Of a DNA stretch of 64,000 nt, positions 41,242 through 49,679 are shown in pieces; position 1 is the stretch's first letter, and every line of letters starts with the position of its first letter. Source of the DNA: JAMXLO01 sp041487355 (GTDB taxonomy: Bacteria > Pseudomonadota > Alphaproteobacteria > Acetobacterales > Acetobacteraceae); contig JBGPND010000001.1 of the NCBI GenBank assembly GCA_041487355.1, positions 35,729 to 99,728 of the forward strand, in the 5' to 3' direction. Under the pieces are notes generated by a model. It saw nothing but the letters and a program-made list of their open reading frames with translations. It did no database searches and was not told the DNA's origin. The position numbers were made by a program, and so were the translations under genes.

Positions 41242-41586
41242 CTACAGCCAGTGGAACCCGTGTGCCATGACGCCAAGCAAGGCCCCGGTCTGCGCCAGCA
41301 TCAGGCCGAGCAGCCAGCGGAAATCCGCGCGATGCTCGGAAGAGAGCGCATCAAACCGGCGATCGACGGCGGCGAACCGACTCTCGAGCCCGGTGAACCG
41401 GCCGTCCATTGCGGTGAACCGGCCCTCCATTGCGTCGAACCGGCCTTCCAGTGTGTCGAACCGGTGCTCGATCCGCTCAAGGCTCGCGGCCGTTGTCCGG
41501 GCGATCTGTTCCAGTACTGCGACACGGCTCTCCATGTCGGCAGGATACCGGCCGCTTCCTGACGGTTCAACAGGGGTGTCGGGCAT
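41242..41586 (-). CDS. Coiled-coil small membrane protein, paralog B
   Basis: A 114-residue protein starting at ATG 41586 (AAGGAG eight bases upstream). It has the same plan as paralog A, but the coiled coil carries six consecutive heptad-type units (RFDTLEG, RFDAMEG, RFTAMDG, RFTGLES, RFAAVDR, RFDALSS) encoded by 21-base repeats. It ends with LLGLMLAQTGALLGVMAHGF and HWL. The units can slip in number, which would change the length of the coil. Between era and recO. Confidence 0.78.
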   Translation of the reverse strand: MPDTPVEPSGSGRYPADMESRVAVLEQIARTTAASLERIEHRFDTLEGRFDAMEGRFTAMDGRFTGLESRFAAVDRRFDALSSEHRADFRWLLGLMLAQTGALLGVMAHGFHWL

Positions 41587-41636
41587 GCGGACCACTCCTT
41601 CCGCTCCCGACCTACCGGCAACCAGTGAACGAACCG

Positions 41637-42527
41637 CTACCCCGGATCCTGCAGCCCGATCGCGCGCAGCCGTGCGGTTTCCTCGTCCCACCCGGCGCGA
41701 TGCTTCACGTTGAGGAACAGATGCACCTTGCGCTCCAGCAGGGTTGCCAATTCCTCCCTCGCCTTCGCGCCGATCGCCTTGATCCGCTTGCCGCCCTCAC
41801 CGATCAGGATCGCCTTGTGGCCCGCACGCGAGACGTACACCGTCGCTTCGATCCGTACGGAGCCATCGTTGCGCTCCTGCCAGTTCTCGGTCTCCACCGT
41901 CGTGCCATACGGCACCTCCTCGTGCGTCTGGAGGAAGATCTGTTCGCGCACGATCTCCGCCGCCAGCAGCCGGTCCGGCAGATCCGTCAGATCGTCATCG
42001 GGGTAGAGATGCGGTCCCTCCGGCACGGCAGCCGCCAATGCATCCGCCAACTGCTCGATGCCATCGCCGGTCGCGGCACTCACCATGAAGGTCTGCTCGA
42101 ACGGCGTCAGTGCCGTGAGCGCAGCGGTCAGCGGCAGCAGCTTCGGTGCCGGCACGAGGTCGATCTTGTTCAACACCAGCCAGCTCCGCCGCTTCCGCGC
42201 CGCGAGCTTCCCGGCGATCTGGCGCACCAAATCGGTTGCACCGGTCTTCGCATCCACCAGCAGCAAGGTCAGGTCCGCGTCCTGCACGCCCGTCCAGGCC
42301 GCCGCCACCATCGCCCGGTCCAGCCGGCGGCGCGGCGTGAAGATGCCTGGCGTGTCGACCAGCAACACCTGGCTCTCGCCGCGCATCAGGATACCTAGCA
42401 CGCGGAACCGCGTGGTCTGCGCCTTCGGCGTGACGATGGACAGCTTCGCGCCGGTCAGCCGGTTGAGCAGAGTGGACTTGCCCGCGTTCGGCGCGCCGGC
42501 AACGGCGACGAAGCCGCACCGCGTCAT
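41637..42527 (-). CDS. era: GTPase Era
   Basis: Era is a GTPase needed for 30S ribosome maturation. The 296-residue protein has the G1 loop GAPNAGKST (about residues 10-18), DTPG for G3, and NKIDLVP for G4. The C-terminal KH domain includes ILIGEGGKRIKAIGAKAREE. The start at 42527 is translationally coupled to rnc by a four-base overlap. Confidence 0.96.
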   Translation of the reverse strand: MTRCGFVAVAGAPNAGKSTLLNRLTGAKLSIVTPKAQTTRFRVLGILMRGESQVLLVDTPGIFTPRRRLDRAMVAAAWTGVQDADLTLLLVDAKTGATDLVRQIAGKLAARKRRSWLVLNKIDLVPAPKLLPLTAALTALTPFEQTFMVSAATGDGIEQLADALAAAVPEGPHLYPDDDLTDLPDRLLAAEIVREQIFLQTHEEVPYGTTVETENWQERNDGSVRIEATVYVSRAGHKAILIGEGGKRIKAIGAKAREELATLLERKVHLFLNVKHRAGWDEETARLRAIGLQDPG

Positions 42528-43201
42528 GCCCCAAGCACCCGCAACAGCTCCTGCGCCGCGAATTGTTCGGCTGCGCGCTTGCTGCCGGCCGTGCCGGACC
42601 CGGTGAACCCGCCCACTGTCACCGTCACGACGAACTCCGGCGCATGCGGCGGGCCGGCGCGCGACGCAACGACATACTCTGGCAGCCCCAACCCGCGCGC
42701 CTGCACCCATTCCTGCAATGCGGTCTTGGCATCCTTCGGCGGTTCCTCCTGTGCATTCATTACACCGGCCCAGGCACGCCGCACGAAGTCACGCGCCCGC
42801 TCGAGCCCGCCGTCCAGATAAAGCGCGCCCAGCGCCGCTTCCAGGGCATCGGCCAGCACGGTGGCGCGCCGCCGCACCCCGGCGCGCGCCTCGCCCGGCG
42901 CCACGGACAACGTCTCACCGAGCCCGATCTCTTCCGCCACCGCCGCCAGCACCGGCTGGGAAACCAGCAACGCCAGCCGGCGCCCGAGATCGCCCTCCTG
43001 CTCACGCGGAAACCGTTCGGCCAGCCACTCCGCGACCAACAGCCCGAGCACGCGATCGCCGATGAACTCCATCCGCTCGTTGGAGCTTCTGCCACGCTCG
43101 CGGCCACGGCCAAACAGTGCGGAGCGATGGGTCATCGCCTCGCGCAACAGTTCGGGACGCGTGAAATCGTGTCCGAGGATGGCCTCGATCGGTGTGGTCA
43201 A
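42524..43201 (-). CDS. rnc: Ribonuclease III
   Basis: RNase III cuts double-stranded RNA in rRNA and mRNA processing. The protein has the signature NERMEFIGDRVLGLLV (Glu and Asp metal ligands) and DALEAALGALYLDGG, and a C-terminal double-stranded RNA-binding domain ending SKRAAEQFAAQELLRVL. A TTG start at 43201 gives 225 residues, the usual length; the frame is open further upstream into lepB. It lies between lepB and era, as in most proteobacteria. Confidence 0.92.
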   Translation of the reverse strand: MTTPIEAILGHDFTRPELLREAMTHRSALFGRGRERGRSSNERMEFIGDRVLGLLVAEWLAERFPREQEGDLGRRLALLVSQPVLAAVAEEIGLGETLSVAPGEARAGVRRRATVLADALEAALGALYLDGGLERARDFVRRAWAGVMNAQEEPPKDAKTALQEWVQARGLGLPEYVVASRAGPPHAPEFVVTVTVGGFTGSGTAGSKRAAEQFAAQELLRVLGA

Positions 43202-43212
43202 CGCCGGCCCAC

Positions 43213-43965
43213 TCAGTGGAGGCCCATCGCCAGCCGACTCCAGCGGATCTCGAATGGCCACCACCAGAATTCCCACCACGGATCGACCGCATCCACCGAG
43301 AAGAAGATGATCTCCGCGCGTCCGACAAGGTTCTCCACCGGCACGAAACCGACGCCGTTCATGAAGCGGCTGTCCGCCGAATTGTCGCGATTGTCACCCA
43401 TCGCGAACACATGGTCGGGCGGGACGAGGAATTCCGGCGTGTTGTTCATCTCGCCTTCGTCGGTCGCCTTCAGGATGTCGTGCTTCACGCCATTCGGCAG
43501 CGTCTCCCGGTAGAGCCGCAGCACCATGTGGATGCCGTTGTCGTCGGCGACATAGTCGCCCTCAGGCTGGCGCGGACAGAGCTGGCCGTTGACATAGAGT
43601 TGGCCCTGGCGCACCTGGATACGGTCGCCGGGCAGCCCGATGATGCGCTTGATGTAGTCCGTTGAATTGTCGCGCGGATACTTGAACACGGCCACGTCGC
43701 CCCGCTTCGGCAGGCGTTCGAAGATGCGCCCGGAGAACGGCGGCCAGCCAAACGGCAGCGAGTAGCGTGAATAGCCGTAGCTGTATTTCGACACGAACAG
43801 GTAGTCGCCCACCAGCAGCGTCGGGATCATGCTGCCGGAGGGAATATTGAACGGCTCATAGGCGACAGTGCGCACCACGACGGCGATCAGACCGGCATAG
43901 ACGAACGTCTTGATGTTCTCGACCCAGGCGCTCGGTTTGCGCTTGGCCTTTGCCTTTGTCGCCAT
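43213..43965 (-). CDS. lepB: Signal peptidase I
   Basis: LepB removes signal peptides from exported proteins. The 250-residue protein has an N-terminal membrane helix (FVYAGLIAVVVRTVAYEPFN), the catalytic Ser in PSGSMIPT (residue about 45) and the general base Lys in KRIIGLPGDRI, followed by GDNRDNSADSRFMNGVGFVP. The C-terminus is tryptophan-rich. The ATG at 43965 follows a small-lipoprotein gene. It is part of the acpS-lepB-rnc-era-recO block. Confidence 0.95.
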   Translation of the reverse strand: MATKAKAKRKPSAWVENIKTFVYAGLIAVVVRTVAYEPFNIPSGSMIPTLLVGDYLFVSKYSYGYSRYSLPFGWPPFSGRIFERLPKRGDVAVFKYPRDNSTDYIKRIIGLPGDRIQVRQGQLYVNGQLCPRQPEGDYVADDNGIHMVLRLYRETLPNGVKHDILKATDEGEMNNTPEFLVPPDHVFAMGDNRDNSADSRFMNGVGFVPVENLVGRAEIIFFSVDAVDPWWEFWWWPFEIRWSRLAMGLH

Positions 43966-44096
43966 ATGGGGAAGGGCTTCCGTCGATAAAATCCGGGCGG
44001 ATCAAGCCCAGGGGTGGATGATGTGTCAAGCGAGCGGCCGGTCGCGCAATCCTGGCAGCGTCCCGTGGGAAACCAATGGTTAACGCGCGGTAGAGC

Positions 44097-44555
44097 CTAG
44101 TCCGCGTCGAACTGGCCGGGCTGCCCGCCGGCGGCCCGTTGCCGCGCCGTGAAGGCACGGATCTCCGGCAGCGTGACGTAGGCCTTCCGGTCGATGTCGA
44201 TCGCATCGAAGTTCTGCGCCACCAGCGGCATGCCAGCTTCCGCCTGCTGGCGCGTCAGGCGCCCGTTGCGCGTCACGTTGGCGGCGGCGAAGCGCTGCGC
44301 CAGCGCCCCGCCTTGCGCTGGGGAGACTGCGGCACCCGCCGGGCCTTGATACGCGCCTGGCTGTGCCGCGGGCGGCGCGCCATAGGGGCCAGTCGGATAG
44401 CCATACGGGTAGTAGGGGCTGGGATAGCGGTAGGCGTAGGGATAGCCGTAGTAGCCGCAGCACGGCAGCCAAGCCCCGGTATAGGGATCGTAGACGCAGC
44501 CACCGAGCAAGACCGTGGCGGCGATCAGTGCCAGTGTCGCAGCAACTCGTCGCAT
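44097..44555 (-). CDS. EF-hand-like lipoprotein
   Basis: A 152-residue lipoprotein: signal MRRVAATLALIAATVLLGGC with the lipobox LLGGC (Cys20). The next stretch is rich in Tyr, Pro and Gly (YGYPYAYRYPSPYYPYGYPT), and the C-terminal part has two degenerate EF-hands (NVTRNGRLTRQQAE, AIDIDRKAYVTLPEIRAF). It is inserted between acpS and lepB, with 13 bases to acpS. Role unknown; Ca binding is only a possibility, as the loops are incomplete. Confidence 0.72.
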   Translation of the reverse strand: MRRVAATLALIAATVLLGGCVYDPYTGAWLPCCGYYGYPYAYRYPSPYYPYGYPTGPYGAPPAAQPGAYQGPAGAAVSPAQGGALAQRFAAANVTRNGRLTRQQAEAGMPLVAQNFDAIDIDRKAYVTLPEIRAFTARQRAAGGQPGQFDAD

Positions 44556-44568
44556 GGCTCGGTTCCCC

Positions 44569-44976
44569 TCACGTCGCCCGCATGGCCGAAATGATCACCT
44601 GGGCAAAGGCGTATGGGTATTCGTCGGTCATCGTCAATGCGACCGAGGCCACCATTCCCGGAGGCGTGATCGCCGCAAGCCGCGTTGCCGCGCCGCCGGT
44701 CATCTGCAAGGTCGGCTGGCCCGAGGGCAGGTTCACCACGCCCAGGTCGGAGAAGAACACCCCACGCCGGAACCCGGTGCCGAGCGCCTTCGCCGCCGCC
44801 TCCTTCGCCGCGAAGCGCTTGGCGAAGGTTGCCGCCTGGATCCTCTCGGTGCGGCTCGCCGCCTTCGCACGCTCGGTCGCGGTGAAGACGCGCGAAAGGA
44901 ACCGCTCGCCATGACGCGCGATCGCCGCCTCGATGCGGCGGATATCGCAGATGTCGGAGCCGAGACCGAGGATCAT
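44569..44976 (-). CDS. acpS: Holo-[acyl-carrier-protein] synthase
   Basis: AcpS transfers phosphopantetheine from CoA to acyl-carrier protein. The 135-residue protein has GLGSDICDIRRIEAAIARHG with the metal Asp (residue 8), and FAKRFAAKEAAAKALGTG with the conserved Glu and Lys (about residues 52-69). Its length is standard. It sits between rsh and the lepB block; pdxJ, often upstream of acpS, is not present here, and a palindromic repeat lies in that place. Confidence 0.93.
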   Translation of the reverse strand: MILGLGSDICDIRRIEAAIARHGERFLSRVFTATERAKAASRTERIQAATFAKRFAAKEAAAKALGTGFRRGVFFSDLGVVNLPSGQPTLQMTGGAATRLAAITPPGMVASVALTMTDEYPYAFAQVIISAMRAT

Positions 44977-44994
44977 GGCGGTGTTCAGTGATTT

Positions 44995-45079
44995 CTGTCA
45001 TTGCGAGGAGCGCAGCGACGCGACAATCTCGGGGGCGTTCACTCCACGAGATTGCTTCGCCTTCGGCTCGCAATGACAG
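44995..45079. repeat. Palindromic repeat, ATTGCGAG family, copy 3
   Basis: Outer arms CTGTCATTGCGAG and CTCGCAATGACAG (13 bases, exact) with inner arms CAATCTCG and CGAGATTG. It is a complete copy related to 18658-18751 and 23382-23418. It lies between acpS and rsh. Confidence 0.8.
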
Positions 45080-45110
45080 GTGCTGCCGCTCCTGACCACC
45101 GACCACGCAC

Positions 45111-47408
45111 TCATCCCCGTTCCACGCCCTTGACGCCGACCGCACCACGCAGGCCGGCGATAACCTTCGACAGATGCGCAACGTCGCGCACGTCGACATC
45201 CACCAGGGCTTCGATGAAGTCCGGCTGGCGATTGACGATTTTCAAGTTGGCAACCGCGCCTTCCTGCTTTGCGATGGCATTCGTCAGGTTGGCGAGAGCC
45301 GTCGGCTCATTTGCCCCGATCACGCTGATCCGCGCGGTATGGCTGGGCGCCTTGCTGTCCGGGCGGCTGCCGAGCAGAGCCTCATGGTTCCAATCGACGT
45401 CGATGAAGCGCTCGGGCGTGGCGGCAAAGCTTGTCAGGGTCTGGCAATCGCGTGCATGGATCGTCACCCCCTTTCCGGTCGTGATGATGCCGACGATCTC
45501 GTCGCCCGGCACGGGATGGCAGCAGCCGGCGAAGTGATGGGCCATGCCCGGCACCAGGCCGGTGATCGGCATATCGAAATCCGACTTGTGCGAATGCCGG
45601 TTGTTCGCGCGCGGCGGCGGCGCGGGGATCATGCGCGGCGCACGCGGCGCTTGGCGCAGCTCCGGATAGGCGGCGTGCACCACATCCTTCGGGCCGACAT
45701 TGCCGTTGCCGACCGCAATGTACAAATCGTCGACCGCGGCGAGTTTCAGCGTCTTCAACGCCGGCTCCAGCGCCTTTTCCGATCCATCGAGCCCAGCCTG
45801 GCGGAACGCCTTCGCGAGTTCCGCACGTCCCGCATCCAGGTGCTGCTGGCGCTGCTGCTGATGGATGAAGCGGCGGATACGGGCGCGCGCCTTGCCCGTG
45901 ACGACATACCGCTCCCATTGCGGCGAGGGCGTGCCGCCGCGCGCCGTCATGATCTCGACCTGGTCGCCGTTCTGCAACTGATGACGCAGCGGCAGCAGCC
46001 TGCCGTTGATCTTCGCGCCGACGCAGGCATCGCCAACCTGCGAGTGCACCGCATAGGCGAAGTCCACCGGCGTGGCGCCGCGCGGCAACTGGATCAACTG
46101 CCCCTTCGGCGTGAAGCAGAAGACCTGGTCCTCGTAGAGTTCCAGTTTGGTGTTCTCGAGGAACTCGTCGGGTGCCGTGGAATTCTCCAGAATCTCCAGC
46201 AGGTCCTGCACCCAGCGGAAACGCTGCAGGTCGCGCCTGTCGGCCTTCGCATTGGGCTCCTTGTAGACCCAGTGCGCGGCGACGCCGTTTTCCGCCACGT
46301 CGGTCATGTCCGCGGTGCGGATCTGGATCTCGATCTTCTGGTTGCGCGGCTCGCGCAGCGTCACGCCAGTGTGCAGACCCTGGTAGCCGTTCGACTTGGG
46401 CGTGGAGATGTAGTCCTTGAACCGGCCGGCGATGACCGGATACGCCGAGTGCACCGCTCCGAGCGCCGCGTAGCACGCATCCTTGCTCGGCACGACGATG
46501 CGGAATGCCATGATGTCGGATAGCTGCTCGAAGGCCACGTTGCGCCGGTGCATCTTCTCCCAGATCGAGTAGGGCGACTTCTCACGGCCCGACACATCGA
46601 TCACCGTCACGCCGGCTTCCTCGCAGACGCGCTTCAGCTCCTCGCGCACCTCCTCGATCACGTCGGCGCCCTGGCCACGCAGGAAGTTCAGCCGCGCCTG
46701 GATCGTGGCATAGGCCTCCGGCTCGAGCTGCGCGAAGGCCAGCGTCTGCAACTCGGTCTTCACCGCATCCATGCCGATCCGTTCGGCTAGCGGCGCGTAG
46801 ATTTCCATCGTCTCGCGCGCGATGCGGCGGCGGCGTTCCGGGTCCTGCACGAAGTGCAGCGTGCGCATGTTGTGCAGCCGGTCGGCGAGCTTCACCAGCA
46901 GAACACGAATGTCGCGGCTGATCGCCAACACGAGCTTGCGGAAGTTCTCCGCCTGCTTGGTGCGGTCGGACTGCAGCTCGAGGCGGGTCAGCTTGGTGAC
47001 GCCGTCCACCAGGCCGGCGATCTCGCCACCGAAGCGGTGCTGAATGTCCGGCAGCTTGATCGGCGTGTCCTCGATCACGTCGTGCAGCAGGCCGGTGGCG
47101 ATGGAGGCGGTATCCAGCCGGTAGCCGGCCAGGATGTCGGCAACGGCAACCGAATGGGTGATATAGGGATCGCCGTTGTCGCGAAGCTGCGCGCCGTGCG
47201 CCTGGACGGCCAGCGTGTAGGCGGCATCGATCAGCCCGGTGTCCGCCTTCGGATCGTAGGCGCGCACCTTCTCGGTCAGCGCGAACCGGCGAATGGTGTC
47301 CGGATCTGAGCTGGTTCGCTGTGCGACCTCGGCCGCCGTACCGTCAGGCGCGAAGACGGGGGCGAGGGCCGGCCTCGTGACCGCGCTGCCTTCACCCCCA
47401 CCTGTCAT
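45111..47408 (-). CDS. rsh: Bifunctional (p)ppGpp synthetase/hydrolase
   Basis: This enzyme makes and degrades the alarmones ppGpp and pppGpp. The 765-residue protein has an N-terminal HD hydrolase domain (GDPYITHSVAVADILAGYRL, then LLHDVIEDT), a synthetase domain with SDIMAFRIVVPSKDACYAAL and KSNGYQGLHTGV, followed by TGS (FCFTPKGQLIQLPRGATPVD) and a C-terminal ACT domain (RISVIGANEPTALANLTNAI). Both activities seem intact. It directly follows rpoZ, the common order in alphaproteobacteria. Confidence 0.95.
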   Translation of the reverse strand: MTGGGEGSAVTRPALAPVFAPDGTAAEVAQRTSSDPDTIRRFALTEKVRAYDPKADTGLIDAAYTLAVQAHGAQLRDNGDPYITHSVAVADILAGYRLDTASIATGLLHDVIEDTPIKLPDIQHRFGGEIAGLVDGVTKLTRLELQSDRTKQAENFRKLVLAISRDIRVLLVKLADRLHNMRTLHFVQDPERRRRIARETMEIYAPLAERIGMDAVKTELQTLAFAQLEPEAYATIQARLNFLRGQGADVIEEVREELKRVCEEAGVTVIDVSGREKSPYSIWEKMHRRNVAFEQLSDIMAFRIVVPSKDACYAALGAVHSAYPVIAGRFKDYISTPKSNGYQGLHTGVTLREPRNQKIEIQIRTADMTDVAENGVAAHWVYKEPNAKADRRDLQRFRWVQDLLEILENSTAPDEFLENTKLELYEDQVFCFTPKGQLIQLPRGATPVDFAYAVHSQVGDACVGAKINGRLLPLRHQLQNGDQVEIMTARGGTPSPQWERYVVTGKARARIRRFIHQQQRQQHLDAGRAELAKAFRQAGLDGSEKALEPALKTLKLAAVDDLYIAVGNGNVGPKDVVHAAYPELRQAPRAPRMIPAPPPRANNRHSHKSDFDMPITGLVPGMAHHFAGCCHPVPGDEIVGIITTGKGVTIHARDCQTLTSFAATPERFIDVDWNHEALLGSRPDSKAPSHTARISVIGANEPTALANLTNAIAKQEGAVANLKIVNRQPDFIEALVDVDVRDVAHLSKVIAGLRGAVGVKGVERG

Positions 47409-47414
47409 GAACGA

Positions 47415-47822
47415 TTACCGACGCGGACGGCCGCCCAGCTCCGCCTCGATCGCCGCCTCGAGATCCTCGGGCGACATCTCTTCTCCTTCGACGGGCAGGC
47501 TTGCCGCCTCTTCCTCGGCCGTGACGTCCTGCAGGCCGAAGATGTTCTGGTCGGTCGGGATGAGGTCGAGCACCTCCTCGTCCGCCGGCTCCGGCTCGGG
47601 CGCGCGGGACAGCGACTTGACGAGGTCCTGCTCGATCCTGCCGAGGTCGATCGTCTCGTCGGCGATTTCGCGCAACGCGACGACGGGGTTCTTGTCGTTG
47701 TCTCGATCTATGGTGAGCTCCTCGCCGCGGCTCAGGCTGCGCGCGCGCTGGGCGGCGAGCAGGACGAGCTCGAAGCGATTGGGAACCTTCTGGACGCAGT
47801 CTTCGACGGTGACGCGCGCCAT
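47415..47822 (-). CDS. rpoZ: RNA polymerase omega subunit
   Basis: Omega aids RNA polymerase assembly and ppGpp binding. The 135-residue protein starts MARVTVEDCVQKVPNRFELV, the family signature, with LLAAQRARSLSRGEEL and NPVVALREIAD following. The acidic C-terminal extension (VTAEEEAASLPVEGEEM) is longer than in E. coli. ATG at 47822 is preferred over the longer frame. It lies six bases upstream of rsh. Confidence 0.95.
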   Translation of the reverse strand: MARVTVEDCVQKVPNRFELVLLAAQRARSLSRGEELTIDRDNDKNPVVALREIADETIDLGRIEQDLVKSLSRAPEPEPADEEVLDLIPTDQNIFGLQDVTAEEEAASLPVEGEEMSPEDLEAAIEAELGGRPRR

Positions 47823-47943
47823 GCGCTCAGCCTCCGGGCGTTGAACTTGGGCGAACCCCTGATCTAGGCGAGCGCCCGAGCCAAAGCAAGCCTGACGGAG
47901 CCGGCGCGCTTGACGAAACCCGCCGCGAAGCCATTTCCGCGGC

Positions 47944-48402
47944 ATGACCACGCGCTCCATCGGTGCCGGAATCGGCCCCCTGTCTCTCCTGGCGGGGTGC
48001 GCATTCGCCCTGGTGGGGTGTGCCGGCCTCCCCAGCGCGGCGCCCGCCCTGCCGGCTGCCAGCTCGCAATTCGATGGCACGTATGCCGGGCAGAACAGCC
48101 TGGTCAGCGGCTGGGGCTTCCTGTGCGGTGCGCCCAGCTATCCGGAGACGATCGCCGTCAGCGGCGGCCGGTTCGACTATCCGTTCGCGGTCAACCCGCC
48201 GAGAACCGCACCCGTTGCCGTCCAGATCGCGGCGGACGGCACATTCAGAGGGCAGATGCAATACGGCACGGAGGACTTCGGCCCGCGGTCGCGCTACCTC
48301 ACAGCGTGGGTGACGGTGACCGGACGGATCACCGGAACCATGCTCGACGCCACGGTGACCGATCTGCGCTGCGTTCGACGGCTGACCGCCCAACGCGGCT
48401 GA
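47944..48402 (+). CDS. Exported (lipo)protein of unknown function
   Basis: A 152-residue protein with an N-terminal hydrophobic stretch and a lipobox-like LVGC at about residue 26, so it may be a lipoprotein. The mature part has FDGTYAGQNSLVSGWGFLCG, PETIAVSGGRFDYPFAVNPP and a C-terminal TVTDLRCVRRLTAQRG, a beta-strand-rich pattern. No known family is recognised. It is divergent from rpoZ and convergent with folK. Confidence 0.65.
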   Translation: MTTRSIGAGIGPLSLLAGCAFALVGCAGLPSAAPALPAASSQFDGTYAGQNSLVSGWGFLCGAPSYPETIAVSGGRFDYPFAVNPPRTAPVAVQIAADGTFRGQMQYGTEDFGPRSRYLTAWVTVTGRITGTMLDATVTDLRCVRRLTAQRG

Positions 48403-48419
48403 CCGCGGACCCGGCAGCG

Positions 48420-48932
48420 TCACAGCGGGCGTATCCCTTGCGGCGGCACATCCCGCAGCAGCTCTCGGGCGCGGCGCCGCAGCACGGGGTGCGTCCAGTC
48501 AGGCGCCACGTCGAGCAGAGGCACCAGGACGAACGCCCGTTCGTGGGCCCGCGGATGCGGCAGCACGGGATCGGGCGTCGTCCGCACGAGCTGACCGCCC
48601 TGCCCCATCGCGATGATATCGAGATCGAGCGTGCGGGCTGCGTTCGGCGCGCCCCGGATGCGTCCCGCCGCTGCCTCTATCGCCTGCAGTGTGGCGAGCA
48701 GGACACCAGGGTCGGGTTTTACAGCGCCCGGTTCAACCTGGAGAACCGCAACCGCATTGACATAGGGCGGCTGGCCGGATGGCGGGACGGGAGCGGTCAG
48801 ATACCAGCGTGACAGCCCCCGCAGCCGCAGCCCGGGCAGCGCATCCAGGGCGGCCGCCGCCAGCCGGCAGGTCTCGATCGGCGACGTGCCATCGGGTCCT
48901 GGCAGATTTGCGCCTATGGCAACGAGGATCAT
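48420..48932 (-). CDS. folK: 2-amino-4-hydroxy-6-hydroxymethyldihydropteridine pyrophosphokinase
   Basis: FolK transfers pyrophosphate to the pterin in folate synthesis. The 170-residue protein has ILVAIGANLPGPDG at the N-terminus, YVNAVAVLQVE, and RTLDLDIIAMG with the metal Asp pair, then LPHPRAHERAFVLVPL, the family signature. The ATG at 48932 is chosen over a TTG six bases upstream. It lies divergent from the NYN-domain gene. Confidence 0.93.
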   Translation of the reverse strand: MILVAIGANLPGPDGTSPIETCRLAAAALDALPGLRLRGLSRWYLTAPVPPSGQPPYVNAVAVLQVEPGAVKPDPGVLLATLQAIEAAAGRIRGAPNAARTLDLDIIAMGQGGQLVRTTPDPVLPHPRAHERAFVLVPLLDVAPDWTHPVLRRRARELLRDVPPQGIRPL

Positions 48933-49073
48933 CCGCAACGGTTCCGGCCGGGTGGTTCACATTTCAACAGGAAGCTGCGATGATTTGCTACGCGATCGCC
49001 CCGGTTTTGCCGCTTTACCCGGTCCGCACGTCTTCCGACTGGTCCCGCACCCTGCATCGAGAGGTCTCGATCC

Positions 49074-49679
49074 ATGCATTTCCTTCCAAATGAACGGGTA
49101 GCCCTATTCATTGATGGCGCCAATCTCTATTCCGCTTCGCGCAATCTTGGCTTCGACGTCGATTACCGAAACTTGCTGGAGTTCTTCCGCAAGAAGGCAC
49201 ATGTCATTCGTGCTTATTACTATTCCGCAGTGTTGGAGACCGACGAATACTCGCCGTTGAAGCCGCTGACCGACTGGCTGGCCTATAATGGCTATACGCT
49301 GGTGACGAAGCCGGCCAAGGAATTCACCGATTCGGCCGGACGGCGGCGGGTCAAGGGGAACATGGACATCGAGGTTGCGGTGGACATGCTTGAGCTCGCC
49401 CCGCGGCTTGATCACGCGATCTTGTTCAGCGGCGACTCCGATTTCCGCCGGCTGGTGGAGGCCGTCCAGCGCCGGGGCGTTCGTGTGTCGGTGGTCTCCT
49501 CGATCCGCACCAGCCCGCCGATGGTCGCCGACGAACTGCGCCGCCAGGCGGACCAGTTCCTGGAGCTCGCCGACATCGCCCCCGAATTCACCCGCCGCCA
49601 GACGGAGCCGCGCGTGCGTGGCGGGCAGCTGCGCCAGACCCCAGCCGAACCGTTCCCCGATCCGCACGACGCCGCGTGA
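49074..49679 (+). CDS. NYN-domain (LabA/DUF88-type) RNase-like protein
   Basis: A 201-residue NYN-domain protein. The motif ALFIDGANLYSASRNLGFDV gives the first Asp (residue about 14), VKGNMDIEVAVDMLELAPRL the second, and ILFSGDSDFRRLVEAVQRRG the third and fourth: a PIN-like nuclease site. LabA-type relatives act on RNA or in clock control; the substrate here is unknown. Its stop overlaps the UDG start (GTGA). The pair lies between folK and the rpoZ-rsh block. Confidence 0.88.
   Translation: MHFLPNERVALFIDGANLYSASRNLGFDVDYRNLLEFFRKKAHVIRAYYYSAVLETDEYSPLKPLTDWLAYNGYTLVTKPAKEFTDSAGRRRVKGNMDIEVAVDMLELAPRLDHAILFSGDSDFRRLVEAVQRRGVRVSVVSSIRTSPPMVADELRRQADQFLELADIAPEFTRRQTEPRVRGGQLRQTPAEPFPDPHDAA

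Noticed and set aside
41380..41480. Tandem 21-base DNA repeat as a non-coding minisatellite
   Set aside because: The units are in frame and encode regular heptads in a gene with good start signals, so they are coding.
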